Source of the DNA: Deltaproteobacteria bacterium HGW-Deltaproteobacteria-19
Lineage (GTDB): Bacteria; Desulfobacterota; Syntrophia; Syntrophales; PHBD01
Direction: 5' to 3'
Assembly (NCBI GenBank): GCA_002841865.1
Contig: PHBD01000020.1
Location: 1 to 55,216, forward strand
Length of the DNA stretch: 55,216 bases
Of this stretch, positions 7,781 through 16,496 are shown in pieces (the stretch's first letter is position 1; each line of letters opens with the position of its first letter). The notes beneath the pieces were generated by a model that was given only the letters and a program-made list of their open reading frames with translations, made no database searches and was not told where the DNA came from. Made by a program: the position numbers and the translations under genes.

Positions 7781-8582
7781 GGTTATTCCTCATCAGATTC
7801 TCTTCCGGTCTATCCAGCAAACCGCTTCCGGAGGGTACAAGATCCGCCGGCAGCTCCACATGGACTACGGTCCCCCGCGCGGGCGCCCCTTCCGCCCAGA
7901 TCCTTCCCCCGTGAAGTTCACAGGCGAGACGGCAGAAGGCGAGCCCGATGCCGGATTCGCTCTTTCCGGTCCCGGGACCGGGAGCACAGCCGCTGCCGGG
8001 GCGGGGAGAACCCGTCACTTCATTGCCTGCCTTGCCGCCCGAAAAGGGACGAACCAGGGCCGCCTTGACCACCTCCGGCATCCCGGCGCCATTATCACAC
8101 ACGGAAATGCGGATCCGGCCCGTGGAGGCGTTCCATACCCGGATACCGATTCGCCCGCCCCGTTCTACCTGGGCGACGGCATTCAGCATCAGATTGCAAA
8201 GAACTCTTTCCAGCAGGGGCTCGTCCGCGACCAGCGTCACCGGGGCCTCCTCGATGTCGATCTCAAGGTGCACGTTTTTATCCCGGCACAGCACCACCCA
8301 CATTTTCTCCAGGCGATGGAAGAAGAGGCCGACACGGATAATGCACAGTTCGAGGGCAGGTCCATGCTCCCCCAGACGTGTGATCCGCAGGTACCCCTGG
8401 ATCATGAGCTGGAGATCCCGGCACCCCTTGAGCGCACTATGCAGGAGCTCCTCCTCCCGGGAGCGCAGGCGGCATCTTGAAAGCAGGTCCAGGTTCGCCA
8501 GGATAATCGTCAGAGGGTTTTTCATATCATGAACGATCATGCGTTGCCAATCGACGTGCAACAATCCCTTTGTGGATTCCAT
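7761..8582 (-). CDS. Soluble sensor histidine kinase in flagellar operon
   Basis: A 273-residue cytoplasmic histidine kinase without a visible input domain. It has all catalytic boxes: H-box RMIVHDMKNPLTIILANLDL with His18, N-box LERVLCNLMLNAVAQ, G1 box VCDNGAGMPE, and G2 region GKSESGIGLAFCRLACELHG. A Gly/Pro-rich insertion lies between G1 and G2. The start at 8582 is preceded by AAGG at 6 bases; an ATG at 8603 is an alternative. Its stop overlaps the start of the pseudokinase at 7016-7780, and the receiver-TPR protein at 9211-10461 is the nearest candidate substrate. Association with FlhF, FlhG and FliA suggests motility signalling. Confidence 0.85.
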   Translation of the reverse strand: MESTKGLLHVDWQRMIVHDMKNPLTIILANLDLLSRCRLRSREEELLHSALKGCRDLQLMIQGYLRITRLGEHGPALELCIIRVGLFFHRLEKMWVVLCRDKNVHLEIDIEEAPVTLVADEPLLERVLCNLMLNAVAQVERGGRIGIRVWNASTGRIRISVCDNGAGMPEVVKAALVRPFSGGKAGNEVTGSPRPGSGCAPGPGTGKSESGIGLAFCRLACELHGGRIWAEGAPARGTVVHVELPADLVPSGSGLLDRPEENLMRNNHGNTRA

Positions 8583-8627
8583 CTGCCGCCTTCCCTGTTC
8601 CATGCCCCGCCCCCAGCCGCTCCCCGC

Positions 8628-9197
8628 TCACCACACGTTGAGATCCGAAAACCAGACGGTTTTCACAGCCTCCCGCTTCAGGACCTGGTTGATTCCCTCG
8701 GTGATCTCCTTCCGGAGGGTTTCCCGTTCTTTAGGCGTTTTCAGTACCTCCGCGGTCTTCGCGGACAGAATCGTGTGGATTGTCCTCCGGACGTCCATTC
8801 CGTTCATCTCGGGAAGGACTTTCCGGTCCACCGGATCCAGCGCGACATTGACGACTGCCAGCCGCGGGGTTCCCGATGCATCCTTTACATCGACATAGAA
8901 TTCCTCGACCAGGGACGCCGCCGCGGATGCCTCGGCAGGGATCCGGGCATTGATGGGAACCACATTCCCGGTTGGTTGGCGGCCCATCGGACTCCAGAAG
9001 AGCAGGACAGCCGCGGCCAGGATCCCGAGAACCCCGATGCCGATCCCGCCCGCAATGACCCGCCGGTCCCTGAACCACGCCCGTTTGGCTTTTTCCGGCA
9101 CCTTTTCCCCCGCATCATCCGGTGGTGGATTTTCCACCACGGGACTGCTGTCCAGGGGAATGTCCAGGATGTCCAGTTTCGCCTTTTGCTGCGCCAT
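8628..9197 (-). CDS. Second FliL family protein
   Basis: A 189-residue protein with one membrane anchor (about residues 47-68, VIAGGIGIGVLGILAAAVLL) and a C-terminal periplasmic FliL domain. The domain runs from SLVEEFYVDVKDASG through TIHTILSAKTAEVL, RKEITEGINQVLKRE and a final VWFSDLNVW, the usual FliL ending. FliL surrounds the stator around MotB. The window also encodes a standard FliL at 20398-20886 between fliM and the motB-like genes, so this is a paralogue. Two different stators are encoded here too, so one FliL per stator is a reasonable inference. Confidence 0.85.
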   Translation of the reverse strand: MAQQKAKLDILDIPLDSSPVVENPPPDDAGEKVPEKAKRAWFRDRRVIAGGIGIGVLGILAAAVLLFWSPMGRQPTGNVVPINARIPAEASAAASLVEEFYVDVKDASGTPRLAVVNVALDPVDRKVLPEMNGMDVRRTIHTILSAKTAEVLKTPKERETLRKEITEGINQVLKREAVKTVWFSDLNVW

Positions 9198-9210
9198 GAC
9201 GACTCCTCGC

Positions 9211-10461
9211 TCAGCTCATGCTGCCACGTTCGCCCATCAGGTCGTCCGCAGCTTCGAATGTACGTTCCGGTGTTTTTCCAGGTCCCCGATCGAGGCGATC
9301 CAACAGGGCCTTCGCTTCCGGGAAATCCGGATACAGTACAAGGGCTTTCAGAACATGCTCCCTCGCCTCGCTCTCCCGTCCGGCCTCCATCAGGACCCTG
9401 GCCATATTGTACCGAAGATGGTCGTCATCGGGATCCATGAGGATCGCCTTCCCATACAGATCGATGGCTTCATGGAGGCGGCCCTGCTTCCGGCAGGCAA
9501 TGCCCAGGCGGTTGTAAAGGTGAAGGTCCGACGGATTCTCATTCAGGAGGACGCGAAAGATCTCCTCCGCCTCGCTGTTCAGGTTCCGGGCCAGCAGGGC
9601 CTCGCCGATCTCCCTGCGGATGGGCAGATCCGCCGGCGCCTCCCGGGCAGCCTGTTCGAAGGCTTTCCTGGCATCCTCGACGGCGTCGTTTTCCAGGAGG
9701 GCTTTGCCGAGGTTCAGCTGCCGGTTCGCATTCTTCGGACTGATGGCCGTCGCCTTCCGCATCGCAGCGATCATCCGCTCCCGGTCCCCCTTGCGGGCAA
9801 ACACCTCCGCCAGGCTGTCATAGGCGCGCGTGAACCGGGGCTCGCAATGGATCGCCTTCCGAAAGGCCTTTTCTGCATCCTCCAGCATGCCGCGGCACAC
9901 GTAAAGCTCCCCCAGGTGCTGGTAGACGCGGGGATTTTCCGGCTGCAGCGTCATGGCCGCCTTCAGTTCTCCCAGGGCCCGGTTGTATTCTCCTTCCCCG
10001 ATGAGCACCTGGACAAGCCGGAGACAGCCGTCCAGCGGGGACGGGTTCGCCCGCCGGTCCAGCACGGCATTGATCTTCTCTTCCAGTGTCTGGACCGCAA
10101 ACGGCTTGATGATGTAGGCGTCCACATCCGTCTCCGCGGCCTCCGCCACGATTTCCTCCGCCAGTTCCCCCGTTACCATGATGAACGGCAGGTTGCGGAG
10201 CCGTTCGTCCTTCCGGACGCGACGCAGAAGGCCGATACCGTCGAGCCCCGGCATGAAGAGGTCCACGATCGCCACGTCCACTGGATCGTCCAGAAGCCGC
10301 TGCCACGCATCGAGGCCGTCCTTTCCCTCCAGAACGCTGGTGTGACCGAGGGAGTTGAGCATTTTCCGGATGCTTTTCCGGACATCCCGATGGTCATCCG
10401 CCACCAGGAAGGTCAGGCTCCGGTCCGGAGGGTCGGTCATGGTCATTCCCTGTGAACCCAT
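9211..10461 (-). CDS. Response regulator with TPR output domain
   Basis: A 416-residue protein with an N-terminal receiver domain (about residues 16-135) and at least six tetratricopeptide repeats after it. Receiver residues are intact: acidic pocket VADDHRDV, phospho-acceptor in AIVDLFMPGLDG (Asp67), Thr in MVTGE and Lys in YIIKPFAV. The repeats show patterns such as YQHLGELYVCRGMLEDAEKA and YNRLGIACRKQGRLHEAIDL. There is no DNA-binding or enzymatic output domain, so the output is probably protein-protein binding. Two starts are plausible, 10461 (GGAGGAG upstream) and 10440 (AGGGA, 6 bases). It lies one base after fliA and near the kinase pair, its likely phosphodonors. Confidence 0.85.
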   Translation of the reverse strand: MGSQGMTMTDPPDRSLTFLVADDHRDVRKSIRKMLNSLGHTSVLEGKDGLDAWQRLLDDPVDVAIVDLFMPGLDGIGLLRRVRKDERLRNLPFIMVTGELAEEIVAEAAETDVDAYIIKPFAVQTLEEKINAVLDRRANPSPLDGCLRLVQVLIGEGEYNRALGELKAAMTLQPENPRVYQHLGELYVCRGMLEDAEKAFRKAIHCEPRFTRAYDSLAEVFARKGDRERMIAAMRKATAISPKNANRQLNLGKALLENDAVEDARKAFEQAAREAPADLPIRREIGEALLARNLNSEAEEIFRVLLNENPSDLHLYNRLGIACRKQGRLHEAIDLYGKAILMDPDDDHLRYNMARVLMEAGRESEAREHVLKALVLYPDFPEAKALLDRLDRGPGKTPERTFEAADDLMGERGSMS

Positions 10462-10462
10462 G

Positions 10463-11173
10463 TCAGCTCACTCCTCCCAGAAGACCCCGCAGCCGGAGCA
10501 CCGCCTGGGTATGGATCTGGCAGATCCGCGATTCCGTCAGATTCAGCACCCGTCCAATCTCCTTGAGGTTCAGTTCCTCGTAATAATAGAGGGCCAGGAC
10601 CGTCCGCTCCTTCTCGGGGAGCCGGTCGATGGCCTTCTTGATCCCGTCCTTGAGTTCCTCGTCTTCCAGAAGCGAGAGAGGATCCCCGTGGTCGATTTCC
10701 TCCTGCAGCCGCCCGCATCCGTACCGTTCGAGAAAGTCAGGGGGAAGATCCTCTGTGCTGATCACCTTGACCAGTTTCGCCTCATCGAGGAGCTCGAAAT
10801 ATTCCTCCAGCGGAATGCCCAGATGATCCGCCATCTCCTGCTCATCGGGGGGCCTGCCGAACCGTTTCTGCAGGGTTGCAAAGGCTTTCTCGATCTTTGT
10901 ATCCTTGGTGCGAACGGACCGGGGAACACGGTCGGCGGCCCGCATCTCGTCCAGCACGGCTCCGCGGATCCGGATCTTTGCGTAGGTCTCGAACCGGACG
11001 TTCTTCGTCTCGTCAAACTTCTCCAGCGCGGCCATGAGGCCGATCACGCCCGCCTGCACCAGGGCGTCCCGATCCGCCGGCGCCATCATCAAGCGGCCGG
11101 TCATACGGCTCACGACCTGCTTCACCAGGGGCGCATACTGCAGAATCTGCTCGTCTCTCCCGTTTCTATTCAC
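10463..11173 (-). CDS. fliA: Flagellar sigma factor FliA (sigma-28)
   Basis: A 236-residue sigma-70-family factor of the FliA/WhiG class. It contains region 2 (ILQYAPLVKQVVSRMTGRL, VIGLMAALEKFDETKNVRFE, TYAKIRIRGAVLDEMRAAD), region 3 (EKAFATLQKRFGRPPDEQEM) and region 4 (RLPEKERTVLALYYYEELNL, then KEIGRVLNLTESRICQIHTQ). It directs late flagellar and chemotaxis promoters in characterised species. No convincing sigma-28 promoter was found in this window, fitting the absence of filament genes. The start is GTG at 11173, overlapping the flhG stop by 8 bases. No anti-sigma factor FlgM is visible here. Confidence 0.95.
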   Translation of the reverse strand: MNRNGRDEQILQYAPLVKQVVSRMTGRLMMAPADRDALVQAGVIGLMAALEKFDETKNVRFETYAKIRIRGAVLDEMRAADRVPRSVRTKDTKIEKAFATLQKRFGRPPDEQEMADHLGIPLEEYFELLDEAKLVKVISTEDLPPDFLERYGCGRLQEEIDHGDPLSLLEDEELKDGIKKAIDRLPEKERTVLALYYYEELNLKEIGRVLNLTESRICQIHTQAVLRLRGLLGGVS

Positions 11174-12107
11174 GGCTGGATCGAATGGTCCTGCTGCTGA
11201 AAAAGCGAATACTTCCCCCCTCCGCCCCTCCGGGCATCTCTCCGCACAGTCTCGATGCGATGTCCTGCAGGCATCGGCTGGCAGGAGACGAAGGGTACAG
11301 TTCCGCCAGGGCTTTCTGCTTTTTCACGGCCTCGGGAAGCCTCGGGTCATGGAGGATGAAGCCCAGGTAGTCGAGCGCAACGGTCAGGAAATGGTCCGTC
11401 GCATGCCGAAGCCGCTCATAGGCCTCCCGGGCCTCCGTCGGGTGGTTGACCATGTTGACGATGAGGCGGAACTTTTTCCGATCGTATCCCTGGTAGAGAA
11501 CTTTCATCAGCGCATAGGCATCGGTCAGCGCCGTCGGCTCGGCGGATGTGACCACGATGATTTCATGGGCGGAGGAATTGAAATACGTGACGTTCCCCGA
11601 GATGCCCGCCGCCGTGTCGATCAGCAGGAACTCCGGCCTGTCTTCAAGCGAATTGACCGCGTCCAGAAGGGTCAGTTTCTGCCCGCGCGAAAGTTCCGTC
11701 ATCTCTGCAATGCCGGAGGAGGAGGGCAGGACCTGCATCCCGCCGGGTCCCGTCACCAGCGTCTCCGCCAGGCTCTTTTCCCCCTTCAGGACGTGGTACA
11801 GGTTGTACTTCGGCGTAAGGCCCAGGAGCAGATCGATGTTGGCGAGCCCCATGTCCGCGTCCAGGACGAGGGTCTTCCGGTTGCGCTGGGAGAAGATGTA
11901 GGCGATGTTGGCGGCAATGTTCGTCTTTCCGACGCCTCCCTTGCCGCTCGTAAAGGCAAGGACGCGGACGGGCTTGTCCCGTACGTCCGCACCTTCGCCT
12001 TCATTGTGGAGCCCGCCCTTGCCGGGGATATTCGCTCCGCCGCGTTCCCGTTCCCGCTCCATGGCCTGCCTGAGTGTTGCTGCCTGGTCCAAACTGTCCC
12101 CCGTCAA
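11166..12107 (-). CDS. flhG: Flagellar number regulator FlhG (MinD-like ATPase)
   Basis: A MinD/ParA-type ATPase of about 310 residues. It has the FlhG N-terminal signature DQAATLRQAMERE, the deviant Walker A TSGKGGVGKTNIAAN, the switch LVLDADMGLANIDLLLGL, and LLIDTAAGISGNVTYF. FlhG limits flagellar number by acting on FlhF and, in some species, on the master regulator. The start is uncertain: TTG at 12107 overlaps the flhF stop (TTGA), while TTG at 12092 has GGGGGA just before it and starts nearer the conserved motif. The open frame continues upstream into flhF but only as a shadow. The C-terminal tail overlaps fliA. Confidence 0.92.
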   Translation of the reverse strand: MTGDSLDQAATLRQAMERERERGGANIPGKGGLHNEGEGADVRDKPVRVLAFTSGKGGVGKTNIAANIAYIFSQRNRKTLVLDADMGLANIDLLLGLTPKYNLYHVLKGEKSLAETLVTGPGGMQVLPSSSGIAEMTELSRGQKLTLLDAVNSLEDRPEFLLIDTAAGISGNVTYFNSSAHEIIVVTSAEPTALTDAYALMKVLYQGYDRKKFRLIVNMVNHPTEAREAYERLRHATDHFLTVALDYLGFILHDPRLPEAVKKQKALAELYPSSPASRCLQDIASRLCGEMPGGAEGGSIRFFSSRTIRSSRE

Positions 12108-13273
12108 TGAATCGAATGCCCCAGAATCAGTGAAGCCAATGATCCCGGGGTGACTTCCTTGATATCCTGCGGCACGTTCTGTCCGCAGGTCACATACCGG
12201 ACGGGCCGTCCCGCCTGCTCCAGGATGTCGAAAACCACGCCGAAGCGCTGACATTCATCGAGCTTGGTCAGGATGAGCGAGTCATAATCCAGGAGCCGGA
12301 AACGGTCCGCCGTCACCTGGAGGCCCTCCCTGTTCATCGCCGGCGTCAGGAGCAGGCTCACCTCCAGGTCCGGCGACTCGCCAAACTGCCGTTTCAACTC
12401 GCTCAGATATTCCGTGTCTTCGGGATTCCTCCCCGGCGTATCCACAAGGATGACGTCGCGGTCCGTAAAGCTCCGGAGGGACTCCCGGAACCCCTCGCCG
12501 TCCCCGGCCACCAGAAGGGGAAGCTTCATGATGTCCGCATAGGTCTGGAGCTGGTCCACCGAGGCAATGCGGTAGGTATCCATCGTGATCAGGCCTACCT
12601 TTTGTTTCTGTTCCAGGGCAAAGCGGGCGGCCAGTTTTGCCAGGGTTGTGGTCTTCCCGACACCGGTCGGCCCGACGAGCGCTTTCACGCGCTTCCCCTC
12701 GGCGGATACCGCTTCCTGGGGAAAAGAGCGGAGAATCGCTTCCCGGGCGCGGCGGACGGAAGACTCGTAGGTGTCCCCCTCCGTGTCGCCGCCTTCCTGC
12801 CGGACCCCGTCGACGATCCGCAGGGCCCGTGCCCGGGAGACCCCGTTGGCCAGCAGCCGGTGATACAGGCGTCCATAGGGAGACTGCTCGCGGCTGCCTT
12901 GACGAAATCCCAGCATGTCGAAGAGCGTAAAGAGGGCTTCCTTGACTTCCGACAGTTCCTCCCGGAGAAGCTGATCCGGCCGGTCGTTCCCGAGCAGTCC
13001 CTTCAGTTCCCGGAGCTCTCCCGAAATGGAGCGGGCCCAGTCGGGCATCCCGTCACCGCCCGGATGGGCGGAGGAGGCCGGGGGTTGCTGGCATAAGGAG
13101 GAGGGAAGCACTTCATCCTGTTTCCGATCCAGCGCGGCCACCACCTCCAGGAGGGGCGGATTCGAATCCCTCAGGGTCTTCGTGGACAGAATGATCGCCT
13201 CCGGCCCAAGGTCCTTCTTGACCCGGCGCATCGCCTCCTGAAGGCTGGAAACCTCATACCGTTTCATTTGCAT
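12104..13273 (-). CDS. flhF: Flagellar placement GTPase FlhF
   Basis: A 389-residue SRP-family GTPase setting the polar position of the flagellum. The N-terminal basic domain begins MQMKRYEVSSLQEAMRRVKK with DLGPEAIILSTK. The NG domain contains the P-loop GPTGVGKTTTLAKLAARF (residues 201-218), ITMDTYRIASVDQLQTYA, the G3 motif VDTPGRNPEDTEY and the specificity motif LTKLDE. The ATG at 13273 has GGAG 7 bases upstream and overlaps the end of flhA by 20 bases. The flhA-flhF-flhG-fliA order is typical for polar flagellates. Confidence 0.95.
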   Translation of the reverse strand: MQMKRYEVSSLQEAMRRVKKDLGPEAIILSTKTLRDSNPPLLEVVAALDRKQDEVLPSSLCQQPPASSAHPGGDGMPDWARSISGELRELKGLLGNDRPDQLLREELSEVKEALFTLFDMLGFRQGSREQSPYGRLYHRLLANGVSRARALRIVDGVRQEGGDTEGDTYESSVRRAREAILRSFPQEAVSAEGKRVKALVGPTGVGKTTTLAKLAARFALEQKQKVGLITMDTYRIASVDQLQTYADIMKLPLLVAGDGEGFRESLRSFTDRDVILVDTPGRNPEDTEYLSELKRQFGESPDLEVSLLLTPAMNREGLQVTADRFRLLDYDSLILTKLDECQRFGVVFDILEQAGRPVRYVTCGQNVPQDIKEVTPGSLASLILGHSIH

Positions 13274-15359
13274 GTTGCAACTCCAACAGACCAAGAGAGG
13301 TCAGTTTTGCGTCCCGGCTGATTTCATTATGGGCCAGGACGACCAGGTTGGGCACAAACCGCTCCAGGATCCGGCGCAGATGGATTCGAACAGTGGGAGA
13401 GCACAGAAGGATCGGCTGCAAACCGCGGGCGGTGAAGAGCGGAACAAACCGTTTCATGTTTGTGACAAGTTTCCTGACCATCTGCGGATCCGGAGAGGCG
13501 AACGATTCGAACTCCGTGTGCTGGAGTGTCTGCTGAATGCCCTCCTCGATTTCCGGGGAGATCATGATCACATGGATCCCGCCCCGCTCGTCCGTGTGCT
13601 GGCGCGTAATGACCCGGGACAGGGCCTGCCGCACATAACCTGTCAGGACATCTACATTTTTCGTCAGGGGAACATAGTCCGCCAGCGTCTCCAGAATCGT
13701 CTGCAGATCGCGGACGGGAATTCGCTCCCCGAGAAGCCGCTGCAATACTTTCTGCAAGGTCCCCACGGGAATGACCTTCGGGACCAGATCCTCCACGAGC
13801 CGGGGGGCAGAGGTGGCCAGACTGTCCAGAAGCACCTGGATTTCCTGGCGCCCCAGGAGCGAGTCCACATTGGACTTGATCAGTTCCGTCAAATGCGTGG
13901 TGATCACCGTCGCCGGATCGACCACGACGATGCCCTGGGCCTGCAGGGTTTCCCGTTCGCGGTCCGGAACCCAGACCGCCGGGAGACCGAAGGCGGGTTC
14001 CTTCGTCTCGATCCCCTTGACGCGAATCTTCATGCCTTCCTGAACGATGGCGAGCTGGTGCCCTGCCAGGATTTCTCCGCGGGCGACCTCGACCCCCTTG
14101 ACCAGGAACGCGTACTCGTACGGTTTGAGCTGCAGGTTGTCACGGATATGAATGGACGGAACGACGAATCCCATATCCTGGGCGATCTGCTTGCGGAACA
14201 TGCGGATCCTGCGCAGCAGTTCTCCTCCCTGGGAGGCGTCGACGAAGGGAATCAGCCCGTATCCCACCTCGAGCCCGAGTGCATCCAGCGGATCCAGGAG
14301 GGGCGCTGCCTCCGCCGGCGGAGCCGCCGGTTCCTCTTCCTTCAGTTTGGCCTCTTCCCGGACCCGGATGCGGGAGAGCTGCCAGGCGATCACCCCAACA
14401 GCCGCGGCGATGGTCAGAAACGCCTGTTTCGGCATTCCCGGAATGAGAGCGAAAATAAGGATCACGATCGCCGCCGCGGCAATCGCCTTCGGCTGGGCGA
14501 AAAGCTGCATCCGCATTTCCTGGCCCAGCTCCGTGGAGCCGGCGGTCCGGGTCACCAGCATGCCTGCCGCGGTGGACACGATGAGCGCCGGCACCTGCGT
14601 CACCAGCCCGTCCCCGATGCTGAGCAGTGTATAGGTCCGAGCGGCGTCCGCGATGGGCATTCCCTGCTGCAGCGCGCCGATGATCAGGCCGCCGACGATG
14701 TTCACCAGTACGATAATGATCCCCGCGACGGCGTCACCGCGCACGAACTTGCTGGCGCCGTCCATGGACCCGTAGAAATTGGCCTCGCTCTCCAGGTCCC
14801 GGCGTCGCTTGCGCGCTTCGTTGTCGTTGATCAGGCCCGTGTTCAGATCGGCGTCGATGCTCATCTGCTTGCCCGGCATGGAATCCAGGGTAAAGCGGGC
14901 GGCCACCTCGGCGATCCGTGTAGCCCCCTTGGTGATGACCACGAAGTTGATCAGCACGAGGACGGAAAAGACGATGATGCCGACGACGTAGTTTCCCCCC
15001 ACGACGAAGGTCCCGAAGGCTTTGATGACCTGGCCGGCCGCCTCGGTTCCCTCGCTCCCGTGGAGCAGGATGAGCCTCGTGGAGGCGACATTGAGGGACA
15101 GCCGCAGGAGGGTCACCACCAGCAGGACCGAAGGGAACACGGAAAAGTCCAGGGGACGCAGGACGTACAGGGACATCAGGAGGATGATGAGGGATATCGC
15201 GATATTCATGGACAGCAGGATGTCCAGGAGCAGGGTCGGAAGGGGCACCATCATGACGAGCAGAATGCCCACAACACCGAAGGCCAGGACGGCGCTGGAG
15301 CTCTTCATGAACCCGGCCATCGAGATGCCTGAATCCGCTGCAGCGACTCTTGCTTCCAT
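13254..15359 (-). CDS. flhA: Flagellar export gate protein FlhA
   Basis: A 701-residue integral membrane component of the type III export gate. The N-terminal half has about eight transmembrane segments and the FHIPEP family signatures RLSLNVASTRLIL, GNYVVGIIVFSVLVLINFVV and ITKGATRIAEVAARFTLDSM, followed by PGKQMSIDADLNTG. The C-terminal half is the soluble nonameric ring domain, with LELEVGYGLIP-type and DNLQLKPYEYAFLVKGVEVA segments. Full family length. It lies between flhB and flhF with a 15-base gap to flhB. The start at ATG 15359 is preceded by AGGGG. Confidence 0.97.
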   Translation of the reverse strand: MEARVAAADSGISMAGFMKSSSAVLAFGVVGILLVMMVPLPTLLLDILLSMNIAISLIILLMSLYVLRPLDFSVFPSVLLVVTLLRLSLNVASTRLILLHGSEGTEAAGQVIKAFGTFVVGGNYVVGIIVFSVLVLINFVVITKGATRIAEVAARFTLDSMPGKQMSIDADLNTGLINDNEARKRRRDLESEANFYGSMDGASKFVRGDAVAGIIIVLVNIVGGLIIGALQQGMPIADAARTYTLLSIGDGLVTQVPALIVSTAAGMLVTRTAGSTELGQEMRMQLFAQPKAIAAAAIVILIFALIPGMPKQAFLTIAAAVGVIAWQLSRIRVREEAKLKEEEPAAPPAEAAPLLDPLDALGLEVGYGLIPFVDASQGGELLRRIRMFRKQIAQDMGFVVPSIHIRDNLQLKPYEYAFLVKGVEVARGEILAGHQLAIVQEGMKIRVKGIETKEPAFGLPAVWVPDRERETLQAQGIVVVDPATVITTHLTELIKSNVDSLLGRQEIQVLLDSLATSAPRLVEDLVPKVIPVGTLQKVLQRLLGERIPVRDLQTILETLADYVPLTKNVDVLTGYVRQALSRVITRQHTDERGGIHVIMISPEIEEGIQQTLQHTEFESFASPDPQMVRKLVTNMKRFVPLFTARGLQPILLCSPTVRIHLRRILERFVPNLVVLAHNEISRDAKLTSLGLLELQHANETV

Positions 15360-15374
15360 GAATCTGTCTTCCCC

Positions 15375-16445
15375 TTATGATGCGTTCTCGCGGAGCCTGT
15401 ATACGAATGCGAGGATCTCGGCGACGGCCCGGTACAGATTTTCGGGGATGATCCCGCTCACCTCAACCATCTTATACAATACTTGTGCCACCGGCTTGTT
15501 CTCGACCACCGGCACCCTGTGTCGCTCGGCAACCTGCCGGATGGTCGCTGCCAGGAACCCTCTCCCCTTGGCGACGACCGTCGGGGCGGCCATGCGCTCC
15601 GGGTCATACCGGATGGCCACGGCAAGGTGGGTCGGGTTCGTGATGACCACGTCGGCTTTCGGCACGGCGGCCATCATCCTTTTGCGGGCCATCTCCTGCT
15701 GGATTCTCCGGATCCGGCTCTTGATCAGGGGATCCCCCTCCGTCTCCTTGGTCTCATCCTTGATTTCCTGTCGGGACATGCGAAGGGTTCGTTCGAGCTC
15801 CCAACGCTGGTAGGCGTAATCGAGGACCGCCAGGAACGCCAGGATGATGCACGTCGTGCCGAGAATCCGGAATGAAACCCGCCCCATGAACACGAGGATT
15901 TCGGGCACGCTCCGATCCATCAGCGGGATCAGATGGGGCAGCTCCGACCGCACGGCCAGATACGCCACGAAACCGACGATGGCCAACTTCATGACGCTTT
16001 TCACCAGCTCCATGACAGACTGGAGGGAGAACAGGCGCTTGAACCCCTCAAGGGGGTTGATTTTGGACAGTTTCGGCGTCACGCTCTCCGCTGTGATCTG
16101 AAAACCCACCTGGAAGGTGTTGGAGGCCAGGCCGGCCAGGACGACGGTCAGGAAAAGAGGACCCAGGAGGATCAGCATATCCAGGACGGTCTGGGCGAAA
16201 AGCGCCGGCACCGTGTCCGTACTGAGCGTGACGGCGATGCTGCGGCGGAACGAAGAGCGCATCATGTTCATCATGCGTTCCATCGCTCCGGAGCTCTGAA
16301 AGTACAGGCAGATCAGGCAGGCCGACAGGACCGCCGCGGAGACCACTTCCCGGCTCCGGGCGACCTGTCCTTTTTTGCGCGCTTCTTCCCGCTTGCGCGG
16401 AGTTGCGCGTTCTGTTCTCTCCTGGTCGTCCCTGTTTCCCGGCAC
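15375..16445 (-). CDS. flhB: Flagellar export switch protein FlhB
   Basis: A 356-residue export-gate protein. The N-terminus is basic and hydrophilic (ERATPRKREEARKKGQVARS), followed by four membrane segments and a cytoplasmic domain. The autocleavage motif NPTH is at about residues 270-273 in VVITNPTHLAVAIRYDP; cleavage between Asn and Pro permits the hook-to-filament substrate switch triggered by FliK. The C-terminal segment is closely matched by the stand-alone protein at 4663-4962. The start is GTG at 16445 with AGGAGG 7 bases upstream. Confidence 0.97.
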   Translation of the reverse strand: MPGNRDDQERTERATPRKREEARKKGQVARSREVVSAAVLSACLICLYFQSSGAMERMMNMMRSSFRRSIAVTLSTDTVPALFAQTVLDMLILLGPLFLTVVLAGLASNTFQVGFQITAESVTPKLSKINPLEGFKRLFSLQSVMELVKSVMKLAIVGFVAYLAVRSELPHLIPLMDRSVPEILVFMGRVSFRILGTTCIILAFLAVLDYAYQRWELERTLRMSRQEIKDETKETEGDPLIKSRIRRIQQEMARKRMMAAVPKADVVITNPTHLAVAIRYDPERMAAPTVVAKGRGFLAATIRQVAERHRVPVVENKPVAQVLYKMVEVSGIIPENLYRAVAEILAFVYRLRENAS

Positions 16446-16496
16446 AGTCGTGCCTCCTATCGATCAATTGACGGTAGCGTCAAAGAAGCTGCGCAT

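Noticed and set aside
13272-15332. A 686-codon open frame on the plus strand antisense to flhA
   Set aside because: It mirrors flhA, a complete gene with all family motifs. High GC leaves long antisense frames; the product is rich in Asp, His, Arg and Gly without recognisable domains.
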